From: Panagrolaimus kolymaensis
Taxonomy: Eukaryota > Nematoda > Chromadorea > Rhabditida > Panagrolaimidae
Direction: 5' to 3'
Assembly (NCBI GenBank): GCA_028622995.1
Contig: JAJQJQ010000013.1
Location: 3,100,001-3,164,000 of the forward strand
DNA length: 64,000 nucleotides
Below the pieces are notes generated by a model. That model saw nothing but the letters and a program-made list of their open reading frames with translations. It ran no database searches and was not told the DNA's origin. Shown piece after piece: positions 11,571-23,887 of the stretch. Position 1 is the first letter of the stretch, and each line of letters begins with the position of its first letter. A program made the position numbers and the translations under genes.

Positions 11571-13660
11571 GTTTGTTGAATATTAAATTCAATTTTTGTG
11601 TGTGGGTTTGAAGTTTATCGTTTGCTTTTATATTGGTAACATTTTTAGATTATTATGCAAAAAATTATGTTAATTATTTTTTTAACTTTTTAATCCAAAC
11701 ATCAAGAATAAGTATAAAATCATTTTTTTCCAAATGAGTGTATCTATGAATGAAAAAAAGCACTTTCGATTTATTGTTCAAATGCACAGTTTAATTTTGT
11801 TATTTTTAATTTTTTTAAATCAGATTATCTGCAAAAAAGAGGAAACAATATATAAAATTATAAATGAAAATGTGCAAAAATAAAAATTAAAAAAATTAAT
11901 CGAGACATAAAATTTGAAGTTATTAACATTTTTGCGTGGGTTACATTTTTTTTCGTAGCTTTTATTTAAAATGTATGTCGCCACAAAAGTGAACTATGTT
12001 TGGGGAGATAAGTATGTAAGTCAAATTGGTTCCTTTTTTTTGAGCCACCTACAGTAAGTATGTAAGTAAGTTGGTATATATTGTATTTTAGCATTAAATA
12101 ATTTTAACAAAATTTTGCATATATTTTTTCTTTTTTTCTTTCTTTTTTTTCAACATTTTTTATTTGGCTCTTTAAATTATTAATAATTCTGGAATAATGA
12201 GAATTAAAAACTGTTTTAGAAAACTTTTTTAAGAGGCATTTCAACGTTTCAAAAAAAAGAAATGGCCTAGGCAATTTATGATTGGGCAAAAAAAACTTTA
12301 GAAAATGTTGTATTGTAAAAAGTAAAATGAATCAAAAAAAAACGAGAGACAAAGAAAAAGTTCAAATATGTAGAAAATAGCTACTTTGTTTCCATAACCA
12401 AACAATTTGTTAACCTTGTTTATTGATGGCTACAAAATTTTCTGGAGATACTTTCTTTAATTGAATGCTTATTTATTTTCGATTATTTAAGATATTTGTG
12501 CGTCGTCTGTTTTTATTTCAATCATAAAATGGAAAAGAAGCAAATATAAATGGCTGTGTGAACGACGACATACTTTGTATAAAAAAAATTGATAGAACAA
12601 AAAAAAGTGTTGTAAAGGGAAAGCAGAGAAGTGTTTTATCGATTTTTTTTTTGCGATGGAACCAAGAAAAAAGACTTGTTTATTTTTGAAAATAAATGCA
12701 ATTATTTTTGTGTGAAAACAATATGTGTCGCTTTTCTTTGAATATTTTGGATATTTTCTTTTGTTTTTTGTGCATAAAAAAGTACATAAAAGATAATGGC
12801 AATATCATAATGATACCTGCGGAAGCGTTCTTTAACCATTGTATTCCGATTAAAATTAGGAATGAGTTAAACATATTGAAAGGTAGACTTCAAACAATAT
12901 TTGGACTAAGAACAAAAGAATGAATTACTATTGTACATGCGTGACATAAACCGAAGATCTTACAATTACATCTAGGGCATAGAGTAAACAATAAGTTACA
13001 TAATGCAAGCCTACACATAACAGATTTCCACAAGCTATGGGTTGTGTTGAGCTAAACGAAAAGAAGAAGAATTAACCAGAAGATAAAAAAAATCTGAAAT
13101 TCCACAAAACGATAAACAATGTAATGGAGAACGTGTAGCATGATCTTTATTTAGGAACTTACATTTTGGCCCTTATTCCTTTACAACAAAGAATAATAAT
13201 AATAAAGTTTTTACTTTTTAATGTGTTATTGCTTTTTTGTAACTTACAAATAAATATATTATGTACATTTACTCTTTGTAATTGTTTTTTATGTATTAAC
13301 TTAACAAAAATCGTGTTATTTGTGTAACAAAATAAATTTTTTTTTTCTCAAACTCATGTTTATCTAATTTAATATTTATATAATTCTCTACTAAAGAAAG
13401 CTTATTTTAATCTATTTATAGTTTAACTTTGCATTTTTTTTATTATTGAATATTGCAAATTATCACGGAGGTGTCTTTGGTAGCTATAAGGTGGTTAACG
13501 AAAATAAAATTTATTATTGCTTTTGAAATTAGGGGTTTTAAAATATTTCAGTGTTCTCAAATTTCATTCCCGCATTGAAAACGCATTTTTTAACCTTAAA
13601 AACTTTTTTTAGGTTTTGTATTGTCATTTTTATTAAAATACCTCCCGGATTTTGATTATT
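11571..13660. other. Intergenic region with repeat R1 copy 2
   Basis: Two kb between the divergent CAP gene start and the GPCR start. It contains repeat R1 copy 2 (12519-12827). A pair of short GTAAGTATGTAAGT-type tracts near 12010-12070 lies on the promoter side of the CAP gene. The rest is A/T tracts, and I see no gene. Confidence 0.5.
12519..12827. repeat. Dispersed repeat R1, copy 2
   Basis: Second copy of the repeat at 5877-6197, in the same orientation, ending in the identical 18-mer ATGATACCTGCGGAAGCG. Similarity stops sharply after it in both copies, which marks an element boundary. It shares TTTGAATATTTT with the foldback family. Confidence 0.65.
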
Positions 13661-15349
13661 ATGCTTTTGAGTGAGCCAACTCTTAAACGATTCGAATACC
13701 TTACTCTCGAAGATCTCTACCATCCAAATTTAGATTTAGCCATCCATCGAACTCTATTATTTTGCACTATTTTAAACACATTAATATTCCCATTTATGAT
13801 TTATATAATTATTAAATGTTCAACAAAAGAAATGCAACTTTATAAACATTTACTTGTGATACAAATAATTTTTAGTTATTTATTGGATTTAATAACTTTT
13901 TCTTGGCAACCTTCGTTACTTTGGCCTTTAACGTTTGGATATCCCAATACTTTTATAAATTTTGGTTCAAGAACTTTATACATATTTTTTCCTATTCAAA
14001 TGGCATTCATGTTTAGCATAGTTGTAATTCATTGTTTCTTAGTTTTTTATCGATTAGCTGCAACTTACACTGGGTCGTGTATTAGTTATGTTTATAGCAA
14101 TGTCACTGTAATGTATAGCTTGCTTATTGGCACTATGATTATAACAACAGTTATTATGGTTGGTGAGTGCTATCTTTTTTATAAACGAATGAGTCATTTT
14201 TGAAAATATTTTTTATATTCCATTTTTTTACAATTTATTTATTTTTTTCAAAAGACACATTATACAAGCTTCAATAAAGTTTTACTTTGGTCAATATACT
14301 TTTATTAAAGTTGTCAGTGTGAAAGCCAAAAAAAATTTAGATTTTACATAGCTCTCTTTGTTTTTATTTTTTAGCCAAAAGTCTTTCCATATTATTTTTT
14401 CTAGAAATAGTTTGATTTTTTCACAGTTTTTGTTTTGTTAATTATTAATGGAAAAAAATAAGGCTATCAAAAATAATTTAAAAGTTCATATTTTATATAA
14501 AATAATTTTTAGTTCCATTAATTTCTGACGAACCAAATGCTGAACAAGTTAGAGCCCTAGCAGAAATTGAAATTCCAGTAATGAAAAAAATGTTTGAAAT
14601 CTTACCTCGAATAACAGGGTATCATCCAAAATTTTCTAATGGTGGAATAGATTTTATTATTATTTTTGCTATGATTGCGATCGCTGTCACGCCAATTGCT
14701 TTTATTTTTATTTTTATATTCTTTTTATATCGATTGAGATATGTTAAAATCCATTTTACTCCCTCAACTTATAGGTTGCAAAAAATGTTATTCAGGTATG
14801 ATAATTTTAGTAATTAAAAAGGCTCAATATTTTTTTTTGTGCAAAATATTTAACACAGTCGTTTCAAATTTAGTTTAAAAAAATGTAAATTTTAAAATCA
14901 AAAAAATTATATTTCTTAAAATCTTACGACGAAACTTTAACTTTTTCCATTTTTTGTTGCGAGAAAACCTAAATTTTTGGTTTTTAATTTTTTATCCGTT
15001 TTTCGCGTTTTTAAAGTAAAATTTTGAAAACAAAAACTTTAACCTTTTCATTTGGTCAATTTTCAGATCCTTAGTGATTCAAATAGCTTTGTTAAATCTT
15101 TGCATATTAATTCCATCCTCCATTTTTGTATTAACAATATTTTTTGAAGTTCGATGGGGAAGTTTGGTGGCTTCTGGAAGCGTGGTGGTTATAAGCTTTC
15201 ATATGTCATTAGATTCCATAGTATTAATTTATTTTATTAAACCATATCGAAATTTTATTTTACAAAAGTTACGAATTTCTACTCCTTCTCCAAATTCTGT
15301 AATTTCGATATCATCACTTTCGGCTCAACGAAGAGTCACCATTGCTTGA
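13661..15349 (+). CDS. Nematode serpentine receptor, Str superfamily (Srh/Sri-like)
   Basis: Seven-transmembrane chemoreceptor-type GPCR in three exons: 13661 to about 14164 (GTGAGT donor), about 14512-14795 and about 15066-15349. The Str-superfamily pattern is clear: TM2 with YKHLLVIQIIFSYLLDL followed by WPLTFGYP, TM3 with a basic end, and TM6 preceded by STYRLQKMLFRSLVIQIALL. The T-x-x-LQK-x-F-x-x-LVIQ signature of Srh/Sri proteins leads into a proline-containing helix. TM7 is followed by YFIKPYRNFI and a Ser-rich tail. Such receptors usually act in sensory neurons. The ATG at 13661 is the first that keeps a normal N-terminus. The subfamily (Srh or Sri) is not settled by eye. Confidence 0.85.
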
Positions 15350-16807
15350 ATTTTTTTATTGTTTCTTTTCTTTTTCTTTGCAAATTTGGAATTAAAAAAA
15401 AAAGTTTGGCTTCGCGTTATAAAAAAATAACATATTCCTTTCTCTTTTTTTTTAAAATAAAGATCGCGAAATTTTTTTGTTTATTATTCATCGATTTTTT
15501 TTTTGCGCTTTTCGTTAACAAAGCAAAGACGCTTCCAGCCCTTTTTGCATTTTATTCTTCCTTTTTTTATGCAAAAAATGCATTTATTGAATTAAGTTTT
15601 GAATATTTTATGATTTTTATTTTACCGTTTTTTGTTAAATTTTTTAAAGATAAAGCTTCATAATACGTAATTAGCATGTGTTATTTCCATTTTGACCAGA
15701 TGAACCTAAACTTCTTCTGGATCAATTTCTTCATTATCTTGTAAGTCATCTTAATAATGGCTTTTTTGAATATGTTAAAAAGCAATATGCCCATCAAAGA
15801 ATCCAATATTTATTAGAAGAACACAAAGAATTTATTTATGCAAAAAGCATGAAAATTTATACAGAAAAAAAGATTAAGAATTTTTTTCAATCGAAGATGA
15901 AAACAATTTATTTGGGCTTTTTTTTTTTCATTTTTGTTGGGTGGTTAGATCAAATTAGAAATGGAATTCTTCCTTCTTCAAATCCACCTTCAAATAAATG
16001 ATATTCCTTTCCTAAGACGATTTGTTTATTTGTTTATTTGTTTAAAAGCACGAAAACTTATGCCGCTTTTCTTCACACAAAAAAAAAACGCTAAGCATTT
16101 TTTCTAATCGATTATGAAAGCAAACACACTTTTTTTGGCTGAATTGTTTCTAATAAACAAAAGAGCCATATGTGTTTGCGCCACAACGAAAAAGACATTT
16201 ATTTAGAGCTTTTTTGTTTTGCTTTTTTTATCCTTTTTTTGGTATTTAAGTTATGTTTCCATTTTCTATAATTATTTTAACTTTGAATTTTTTATTATTA
16301 TTTTTTTTATTTTTGTAAAAACAACAAATCTAAAAGTGTAATCAATTATTGGTCAATAAAAAACATTAGAATATTTCTTATCATAATTTTAGTTTCTTAA
16401 AATGCAAATGTGGAGGTTATGTTCATCCCGAATGTGAGTTATAATTATTTAAATGTGAAATGTTGAGTTAAAATATGAGTGATTATTTCAAGTTACAATC
16501 ACGCACAAGACTGATGAACCTTGCAAAAACTAATATTAAAAAAAAGAATAGCTGAATATGATACAAAATTGAAGTTTTAACTTTTGGTACTTTTTTGATA
16601 CGGTTTGATGAGGCAATTAATTAATTTTCTCTTTTTTAATTTCACAATGAAAGAAAAAAAAATTTAAAATTTTTTACATTAAACATAGGTAAAACAAATT
16701 TAATTTCGGTTTTAATTAGAGCAAACAAAAACTCTTAGCACAAAAATTAGGGCAATGAAAAAGAATTTTTGTCGCCGTTTTTCTTTTGAATTTTATAAAT
16801 TATCCAT
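15350..16807. other. Intergenic region between convergent genes, repeat-like, with one orphan exon
   Basis: The stretch 15475-15665 resembles repeat R2 (21.2-22.1 kb), including TTTTGAATATTTTATGATTTTT. The hydrophobic open frame over it (15346-15663) is therefore not a gene. An orphan exon at 15700-16001 is listed separately. The stretch 16020-16260 is another purine/pyrimidine-partitioned, foldback-like segment. Confidence 0.45.
15700..16001 (+). other. Orphan 3'-terminal exon or gene fragment
   Basis: After a TTTTGACCAG acceptor the frame is open for 100 codons to TGA. It starts DEPKLLLDQFLHYLVSHLNN, continues through a strongly helical charged part (YVKKQYAHQRIQYLLEEHKE) and ends with one membrane segment (IYLGFFFFIFVGWL) and a short polar tail. 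Composition is clearly that of coding sequence. It has no ATG near its start and no convincing upstream exon before the GPCR stop, so it is either the last exon of a gene with a very distant first exon, or a relic of a duplicated gene. Family not recognised. Confidence 0.4.
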
Positions 16808-19800
16808 TTATGAAACTTTTGGAATCGTTTCAATTTTCATTACGGCACTACTGTTGCTTGGTTTGAATTCCATACTATTCTTAAATTTAACAGTCTCATT
16901 AGTGAAAGAGAAAACTTGATCAACATGGGTTATCCTGCAAAAATGTGATTAATATTACAGTCAAAAATTATAATAGTTACTCACTGTGAATTATTGATTG
17001 TTAAATTAAAGCCATAAGGAAAATTTAAAACAGCCACTGTGAAATTTGCAATGATATGCTCACCAATTTCGTAATCCTTTTCTTGTTGCTGCGTTGATAA
17101 TATTAAAGCGGTTCCATAGTTTTCCGTGGTCCAAAGGCTTTTATATGGGTAAGTATCTATATTCAAAGAGGTATAATATTTGGTCGTTATTAATAAACTT
17201 GAATTTGATGGAATTCGTATTAAATACCATCGAGAAAATAGTAAAACATCTTGCCATATATGAGCATCGAAGCGACTAAAAATGTTATACTGAATTCAAA
17301 AAATAAACAAGAGAAGAGGATGGAAACTAAAAATGTTGCAAAACTTAATTAAACTCGAATAGCGTTTTATCCTTTATATTTCCAGCATAAATTTTACATG
17401 TTTGATTTCGTGCTGTTGTGAAAAGTTGTGATATTCCATTAAAATTGCCAGGGTCTTTAAAAATGAGAATGTCACATTCTTTTTCAAGCTCGGAAACCAT
17501 GGATAATTCTGTTCTAAAAAACGTTAAATTTGTCTGAAAAATTATTAAATCTCCGTTAGACGGAAAAAAAATAAGGTGATACGATTCCCTTTTAACAATT
17601 TTTGTAGTCACCTCTGAGACTTACGAGTGTTTATCCGTTAATGCGTTAAAGGTTAAAAACATATTATTTTTAAAACGACATCCTTCAGAATGCTCTAAAA
17701 AATAGGAGAAATTTTGAATTATTTATTTATCACTTTCGTAAGTTACTTTTAAGAGCACGAAAAAAGATAACATCCGTATTTGGTAAAAAACTGCAAGGAA
17801 AAGGTAGAGTGTAACCGTAAATGTAAACAGTGAGAGTATGATTTTCAGCTATATACTTAAAAGAAAAATCAAAATGGTTTACCCTAAATCGACAAAAAAT
17901 TATTAGAACCCGAAATTTAACTGAATAGTATAGCAACCACTCACGCCATTTTGCTTTCAAGTAATGTGGTTAGATTTCTGTCACTATAGTATGCAAAATA
18001 GGATATTAAAAAAGCACTATTTAAAATAGGATAAACTTCTAAGACATCATTATTTTCTATCTAAAATCAACAAAATTTAGCACTTTTAAGAAGAAGAAAA
18101 AAACGAAAAGGAAAATAATTTAAAAAAATCTTTATAAGAAAAAAATATAAGCAACTTTCATATTGCAAATAATAAAACTAAAGGAAATTAAGATTTTCTT
18201 CGCCTCTAAAACATACCAAATTTTGATCCATCGATACAGAAATGATGGAATTTTTTGGCATGGTGGATAGTTCAAGCGTATAATAAGGATTTTCATGTGT
18301 AATCAATATTTCCGGAATCTTATTAAAATCAAGCAATTCTGAAACACAGATAGCTAAAAAAGATTTACCTAATTTTTTTCTCTTACTATCAATAGAAATA
18401 AAATAAAATTTGCAAGTTCTTAGAATGTGGTTAAAATTTGTTTGAGAAATCAATTGAATCATGTTGTCATTTGATGCAAAGATCAGTACTTCATATTTCT
18501 GAGTTGCTCCACCATTACATACCTGATAGTAATCAAGATTCCATGAAAAAATTCTTTCGCCATTTGAAAAAATGCTTAATAAATCATTCGTATTACGAAG
18601 CAAAGAAATATCATAAGTAAATTGATAATATTCAAAGGGGCAGGATTCATTTCTTATTAACTAAAAATTACAAATATAAGTAGACTTTTTTTATATACTT
18701 GGTAAAAAACATACAGTAATATTGCACTGATAGTTACCACAATATGTTCCATCGTCATTATCCATAAAAGTGAATTTACTCTTAATTTCATCGCTACATG
18801 GAAGAATAATTGAAGGACGACATTTACATTCTTAAAAAAATTTACAGTTAGAGCATCATTTTTGTTTCAAAAAAATTTTTGCAAAAAGAAACTATCTTCT
18901 CTATGCAAAGCGAGTATATTAACTCTTGATAAAAAAAGACACGAGCTTAAATTCTCTTATACTACGAAACTCAAAATTAAAGTAAGCTCAAAACAAAAAC
19001 ATTACCAATTGTTGTAAAAGTTGCTTTGAAACCAGCAGATTGTACGCTTCCATCGCTTCTGAACTCAGCCATTACTTGTTTATGAAATCCATTGGCTTGT
19101 GAAGAAAATACAAAAGGATGACCTGTGTCTGAATAATAAACAACTTCGCCTTCGGTATAAAATGTTAAATTTTCGACATATTCTTCAATAAAATAATATT
19201 TTGTTGAAAAATGAACTTCTGTGCCAAATGTGATTGTAAAATTATATTGACATTTTATGTTATTTGGGTAATCAACAATATTCCAAGTAGTAATGTTGTT
19301 TTCATTTTTAAATAAAAAACATTCATTTTCAGTTCCAATGGTTATGGGAGTTATTTTTGTTATACTAGCATAACCCACCGGACCTGTTTTACCCGCGGCA
19401 TTATTAGGGCCCGAATGTCTATATGATATCGTAATATATCGTTCATTAAAATAAAAGGGAATTTTTTGTTTAGCAAGATAATTTTCGGCTCTGTAATTTC
19501 AAAAAATTAAAAGAAAATCATTCTTTTTGCGAGTTGTAATCGATAGTTTTGAAAAATTAAATTTCAAATCGTTGTTATTTTCAAGGAAAAAAACTAAAAA
19601 CGTACGTTACAATAACAATTTGTTGATCTTTGCCATTAAAAATTTCTAACATCGCTGTTTCGTCACCATTAAAGGCGACCAAAACAAATTTAAACATATA
19701 ATTTTCTGGTATAATAAAATGCCATAAACAATTACTATTATCAATGATGTAATAAGCTGATCCAATATAAATGATTTGTGTTTCATCTTCAAAAATAAAG

Positions 19801-20656
19801 GGATTTATCCTTGCAACGGATTCGAAAGCGCATCCTCCACTCTTCCAATCATCTACATAGATGTGACCTTGAAAAAAGCTTTGGGAATTGTTCTTGTAAC
19901 TTAATTGTATAGTTAATTCTGTAGTAATATTCCAAGTAAATAAATGTGGTGGATGATAAGAAACAAAACTGATTGAATCACTTAAAAAAGAAGAGTAAAA
20001 ATAGATAAAGGAAAAACATGGCAGAGTTAAAACTTTTTTTTCAAAATGCAAAAACCTGCCATATTAAAATTAGAGTTTTACGATTCCACGCCATTTCTTT
20101 TTATGCAACTCTCGTGACAAGTCTAAAATTGCTACGAAATTCTATAAAATTTCAAAAAAAGTTTTGACTTTTTTAAAAAAAACACATAGCTGTCGTAGCG
20201 ACTTCGAACTTTATAAGACACTTTCTTTAAAAATATTCACTTGTAGCCCAAAATCATAAAAATCATAAAAAGTCAGAATCAAAGCTTACACTTTATTTCC
20301 ATTGAATACTTTAGCATTTCCTATAGCATTTGTAAAAGCGATCCCCCATCGTAAGTTCTGTCAAAAAAAAAATTGATTTCATTTTTTAGTTGTAAAGCAA
20401 AAAATTGTTAAAGCCTTACACTAATATTTTGAAAATAGTCGGAATTTAGCACGAAAGTCAAATTACAACTTGCATTTATGGCGGATGGAAGATTGGCGGA
20501 TTCAAAAAATATTAATTCTTCAAAGTTCAAAAGTGTAACAGTTTCCGAACCGCTTTCACAAATGATTTTTTGAGTTGAATTATAAGCATGAATAAAATTA
20601 AAATTCATCAAAATAATTAAAAGTGCAAATAAGAAAAAATACATCCTCAAAGACAT
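16808..20656 (-). CDS. Long secreted CUB-like domain protein
   Basis: About 13 exons on the minus strand. The start MSLRMYFFLFALLIILMN gives a signal peptide ending near FIHA. Exons that join in frame include: about 20656-20423, 20357-20286, 20126-20085, 19982-19610, 19496-19007, 18832-18716, 18660-18210, 18060-17945, 17884-17740, 17695-17625, 17620-17350, 17280-16985 and 16932-16808. The protein has repeated units of about 110-130 residues with short beta-strand patterns, sparse cysteines and ends such as GFKATFTTI, as in the nematode CUB-like (CUB_2) family. A cysteine-rich exon (ECKCRPSIILPC ... YCGNYQC) separates two such parts. Many N-x-S/T sites support an extracellular location. Nematode relatives are often induced by infection or stress; that is family knowledge, not shown here. 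Boundaries of inner exons are approximate. Confidence 0.65.
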
Positions 20657-21167
20657 AGTTCGTCTTTTAAATGTTCAAATCATAAAAATAAAGAAATATT
20701 TGTAAGAGTAAACAACGGCCAAGAAAATTTTTTTTTGACTTAAATCTATTATTACCAATGCAAAGATTTTACTCAAAAATGCTTAACTTTTATTTCCCAT
20801 ATTAAATTTTCGTCCTAAGTTTTAGGAAAACTAAAAAATATTTTTATCGTTAATGCTTCAATAAGTAGATTTTTTGTTTGTTTGAAATGAAATAATCAAT
20901 AAAAAAATCTTTAACACCTTTTTAAATTGTGTTTCCTTTTTTCAAGGATTATCTATCAAGAAATAAAAAAAAGTGAGAAGATTATAACAGTTTTCAAATT
21001 AAGGTGTGACTGACTTTTTTGCTCAATACTCTTTACCATCGATTGAAAGTATTCTATTTAATGTATTTTAATAATTTTTCCACATTTTTTTATAATAAAC
21101 CAAAAGGGATAAAATAAATCTTCACTGCTTTTTTTACACGATTTTAAAGCAAAGAAAAAATACATAC

Positions 21168-21475
21168 ATATATTCATTTTGGCTTTTTTGCTAAAGGAAA
21201 CAAACTTTTTTAAAGGGTGAAAATTTTTTTTATGTTACATGGATCGATATTTTTTTCGCTATTTTAGTTAGTCCGACAAAAAATAACCTTCAAATCTTAT
21301 TGCGTTTCTGTTATTTTTTTATTATACGCAAAAATAAAATAAAAAATATTTATTAATTTTTTTGAATATTTATTAATTTTTGTTTGAATTTTTTTTAAGT
21401 TTTAGTAACATCATAAAATAAAAGTACTGATGAATTTTGTTTTACGAAATTTAAAAAAAATCAAGTTATTAAATA
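21168..21475. repeat. Dispersed repeat R2, copy 1
   Basis: Aligns by eye with 21827-22145: both start TTCATTTTGGCTTTTT(T)GCT, then share ATCGAT-x-TTTTTTTT, GCTATTTTA-x-TTAG, GCGTTT-x-TGTTTTTT-like, TTTATTAATT and GTTTTA-x-GAAATTT near the end. Non-coding. Confidence 0.55.
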
Positions 21476-21826
21476 ATTAGGGACACGAAGCCTTTTTTAC
21501 ATTAGTGACGAAGAAAACAGCATAACTGGACCCCTATCTGTCCAAACTTAACAATTCATTGTCGACAAGAAAACAATATCCAAAATTTTTCGCTTTTTTC
21601 AAAAGCCTGATTTAACTTTTAGGACAACAATGCTTGCCACTTTTATGTAAGAACCAGGACGTCAAAGAGTTTGGACCAACTTTGTGGTTAAAAACGATGG
21701 ACTCTGTTTTGATCCGTAATTCTTTTTACAATTCATTCATTTTTCTTTATTTATTAATAAATGTAAGGAAATAATAAAAATATAGATTCTTTATTTTATT
21801 GTTAGAAATAAAAAAAAACTTTGTAC

Positions 21827-22145
21827 ATTCATTTTGGCTTTTTGCTGGAAAAAACAAACAACCTTTTTTTAAATAATATAACAGAAAAAAATTTTATGCG
21901 CATCGATCGATTTTTTTTTGTTGCTATTTTATTTAGCCCGACATAAAAGAAGCTTCACTCCTTTTCGCGTTTGCGTTTTTTATGCGCAACAAAATAAATA
22001 ACAAACATTTATTAATTATATATTTTTTGAATATTTTATGATTTTTCTTTTACTTTTTTTGCCAAGTTTTTGTTACCTCATGAAATAAAAGGTAACAAAT
22101 AAATTAAGTTTTATGAAATTTTAAAAAAATTTAATTAAGCAAGAT
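21827..22145. repeat. Dispersed repeat R2, copy 2
   Basis: Direct copy of 21168-21475 about 660 bp downstream. It contains TTTTTTGAATATTTTATGATTTTT, which is also found at about 15595-15620. A third, shorter match lies near 22340-22380. Confidence 0.55.
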
Positions 22146-23487
22146 TTTAAAAGCAGTGAATTTCCTGTTGAGTAATATATTATTTGCATATGATTGGTAG
22201 ATACTTATCCTTATTTGGAAATTTGGTACATGCTAAAGGCAAACAAAGAAGAATCGCCAACAAAAGAGTTAAAAAACTATTTTTTCATTTCATTCATGGT
22301 CAATGATTATTATAAATAAAGAAAATAAATGACAAATATTTTTCGCGTCTCTGTTTTTTATACAAAATTTGCATTACTTCCATTTGGCATAAAATATGTA
22401 AATTTTGAAATTTATTTTAATTTCTATTATTAAAAGGTTCCTTTTCATTTATCTGAAACTGTTTTTTGATTGTTTTTGATCCGTTTATTTGATTTTCCAA
22501 TCGATTGTGGAAAAAAATGCAGCGTATACATTTTATTAAAAACAATAAATTTCTTCGACTGAACAACAACCACTAAAGTTGTTTTCTCGCTTAGAAACAA
22601 TAACAACCATTTTTTTTGTAACTTTTTTCTTTATTGATTTTTAAATCTTTTTTTGTTTTATTTTCTTATTTGAATATTTCAATATTTTTTTTTGAGTTTT
22701 AAAATTAAAAATAATAAGAATATTGTATAAAATGATTGGACAAACAAAGGATATAAATTTTACTAAAAAAAATTTTAGAAAAAGATATAGCTTTTTTTTG
22801 TCATCCGGAAAAACTATTGAAACTTGCTTCAACACAGTATTGTTAAAATGCTGGCTTATGGCACAATGACACATAGAAGAAAAAAAAGCTTACATCATCA
22901 TGAGACTCAGTCCACAAAAAATAGGTTTGAACGAAAAACATTTATCGTTATGAGAAACAATAAAGAGAATAAAATGTTTTAAAGAATGAATGTCGCACAA
23001 AATTAGTAATAATTTTTTTAAAGTATTTAGTTTGGAAAATTGTTATATGGTTTACTTTTTTTTTCATTTGCAGAAATGTGATAGGCTGTCGTCGCCTTTT
23101 ATCATGCATAAATTTATAATAATTTTAACATCAAAACTTTTTAAAATGTATTCCATTTTTTTCCTCGATGGAACAACAACAAGATTAAAAAATTTGAAAA
23201 ATAAATAAAGAATAATAATCCAACAAATTTTCACATTATTTTTTATGTTTATTTTTTTTCTATGGAACGCAAGAGCACAAAATAAAAAGAACGTGAGACA
23301 AAAAAAATAAACTTCAACGACAACAACAACAGAAAAAAGACACCTTTTTTTCTTTTACACACCGCAATATTTTTTTGTTGTTGAACACAAGTTTTTTTTA
23401 ATATTAGATTTTGATGTTTGGTTGGTTGTTTATTTGCATTTTTATTTACATTATTTTGAGGCGTTGCTTAGCTTTTCTTTTCTTTGA

Positions 23488-23501
23488 GGGTATAAAAACA
23501 G
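23488..23501 (+). promoter_or_regulatory. Possible TATA-like element upstream of the LEA-like gene
   Basis: GGTATAAAAACAGG stands out in a less A/T-monotonous stretch about 400 bp before the start codon of the hydrophilic protein gene. In DNA this AT-rich such strings also arise by chance, so this is only a candidate. Confidence 0.2.
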
Positions 23502-23887
23502 GCTTTGTCGAAAGTTTTGAAAATTAATCTCGTATTTTTTATTTGTCGGTTTTGTGTTTTTTAAGGCTAAAAAAAGTATGTGCTTTTTTTGTTTTGTTTT
23601 TTCATTTCAACCAAGCTTTAAATTTATTTAATAATTTTCTCTTCCAAAAAAATATCCGCTTAAAGCTTTAAAAACAGTTATTTTTCTATCATTTTTTTTT
23701 TGCAAAACCAAGAAACAAAAAAAACAGTTAACTTAGAGAAAAAATTTTGTTATTCAATGTGCGTTTCTAGGATAAATATTTTCAAGATTTTTGCGTGAAT
23801 TTTTTAAATGACTTTTTTCATTTTTATTAATTCTTCTAAATTTTGTTTTTTATTTTTTAGAATCCTAATTTTGACTTTTAATCAAAA

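Larger units (their letters stand above)
20657..23887. other. Repeat-rich gene desert
   Basis: More than 3 kb without a supported gene. It holds two copies of repeat R2. Between them is a higher-GC unique segment at about 21480-21720. At 22640-23480 come AT-rich and purine/pyrimidine tracts with a motif TTTGAATATTTC. The region 23490-23880 is the upstream region of the LEA-like gene, with a possible TATA-like GGTATAAAAACAGG near 23488. Short open frames in the desert have no domain or splice support. Confidence 0.5.

Noticed and set aside
12015..12070. GTAAGTATGTAAGT repeats as a regulatory array
   Set aside because: Only two or three imperfect units, consistent with ordinary low-complexity sequence.
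15346..15663. 105-codon hydrophobic frame after the GPCR
   Set aside because: It overlaps a repeat R2-like segment; composition is that of T-rich noise and no family is recognisable.
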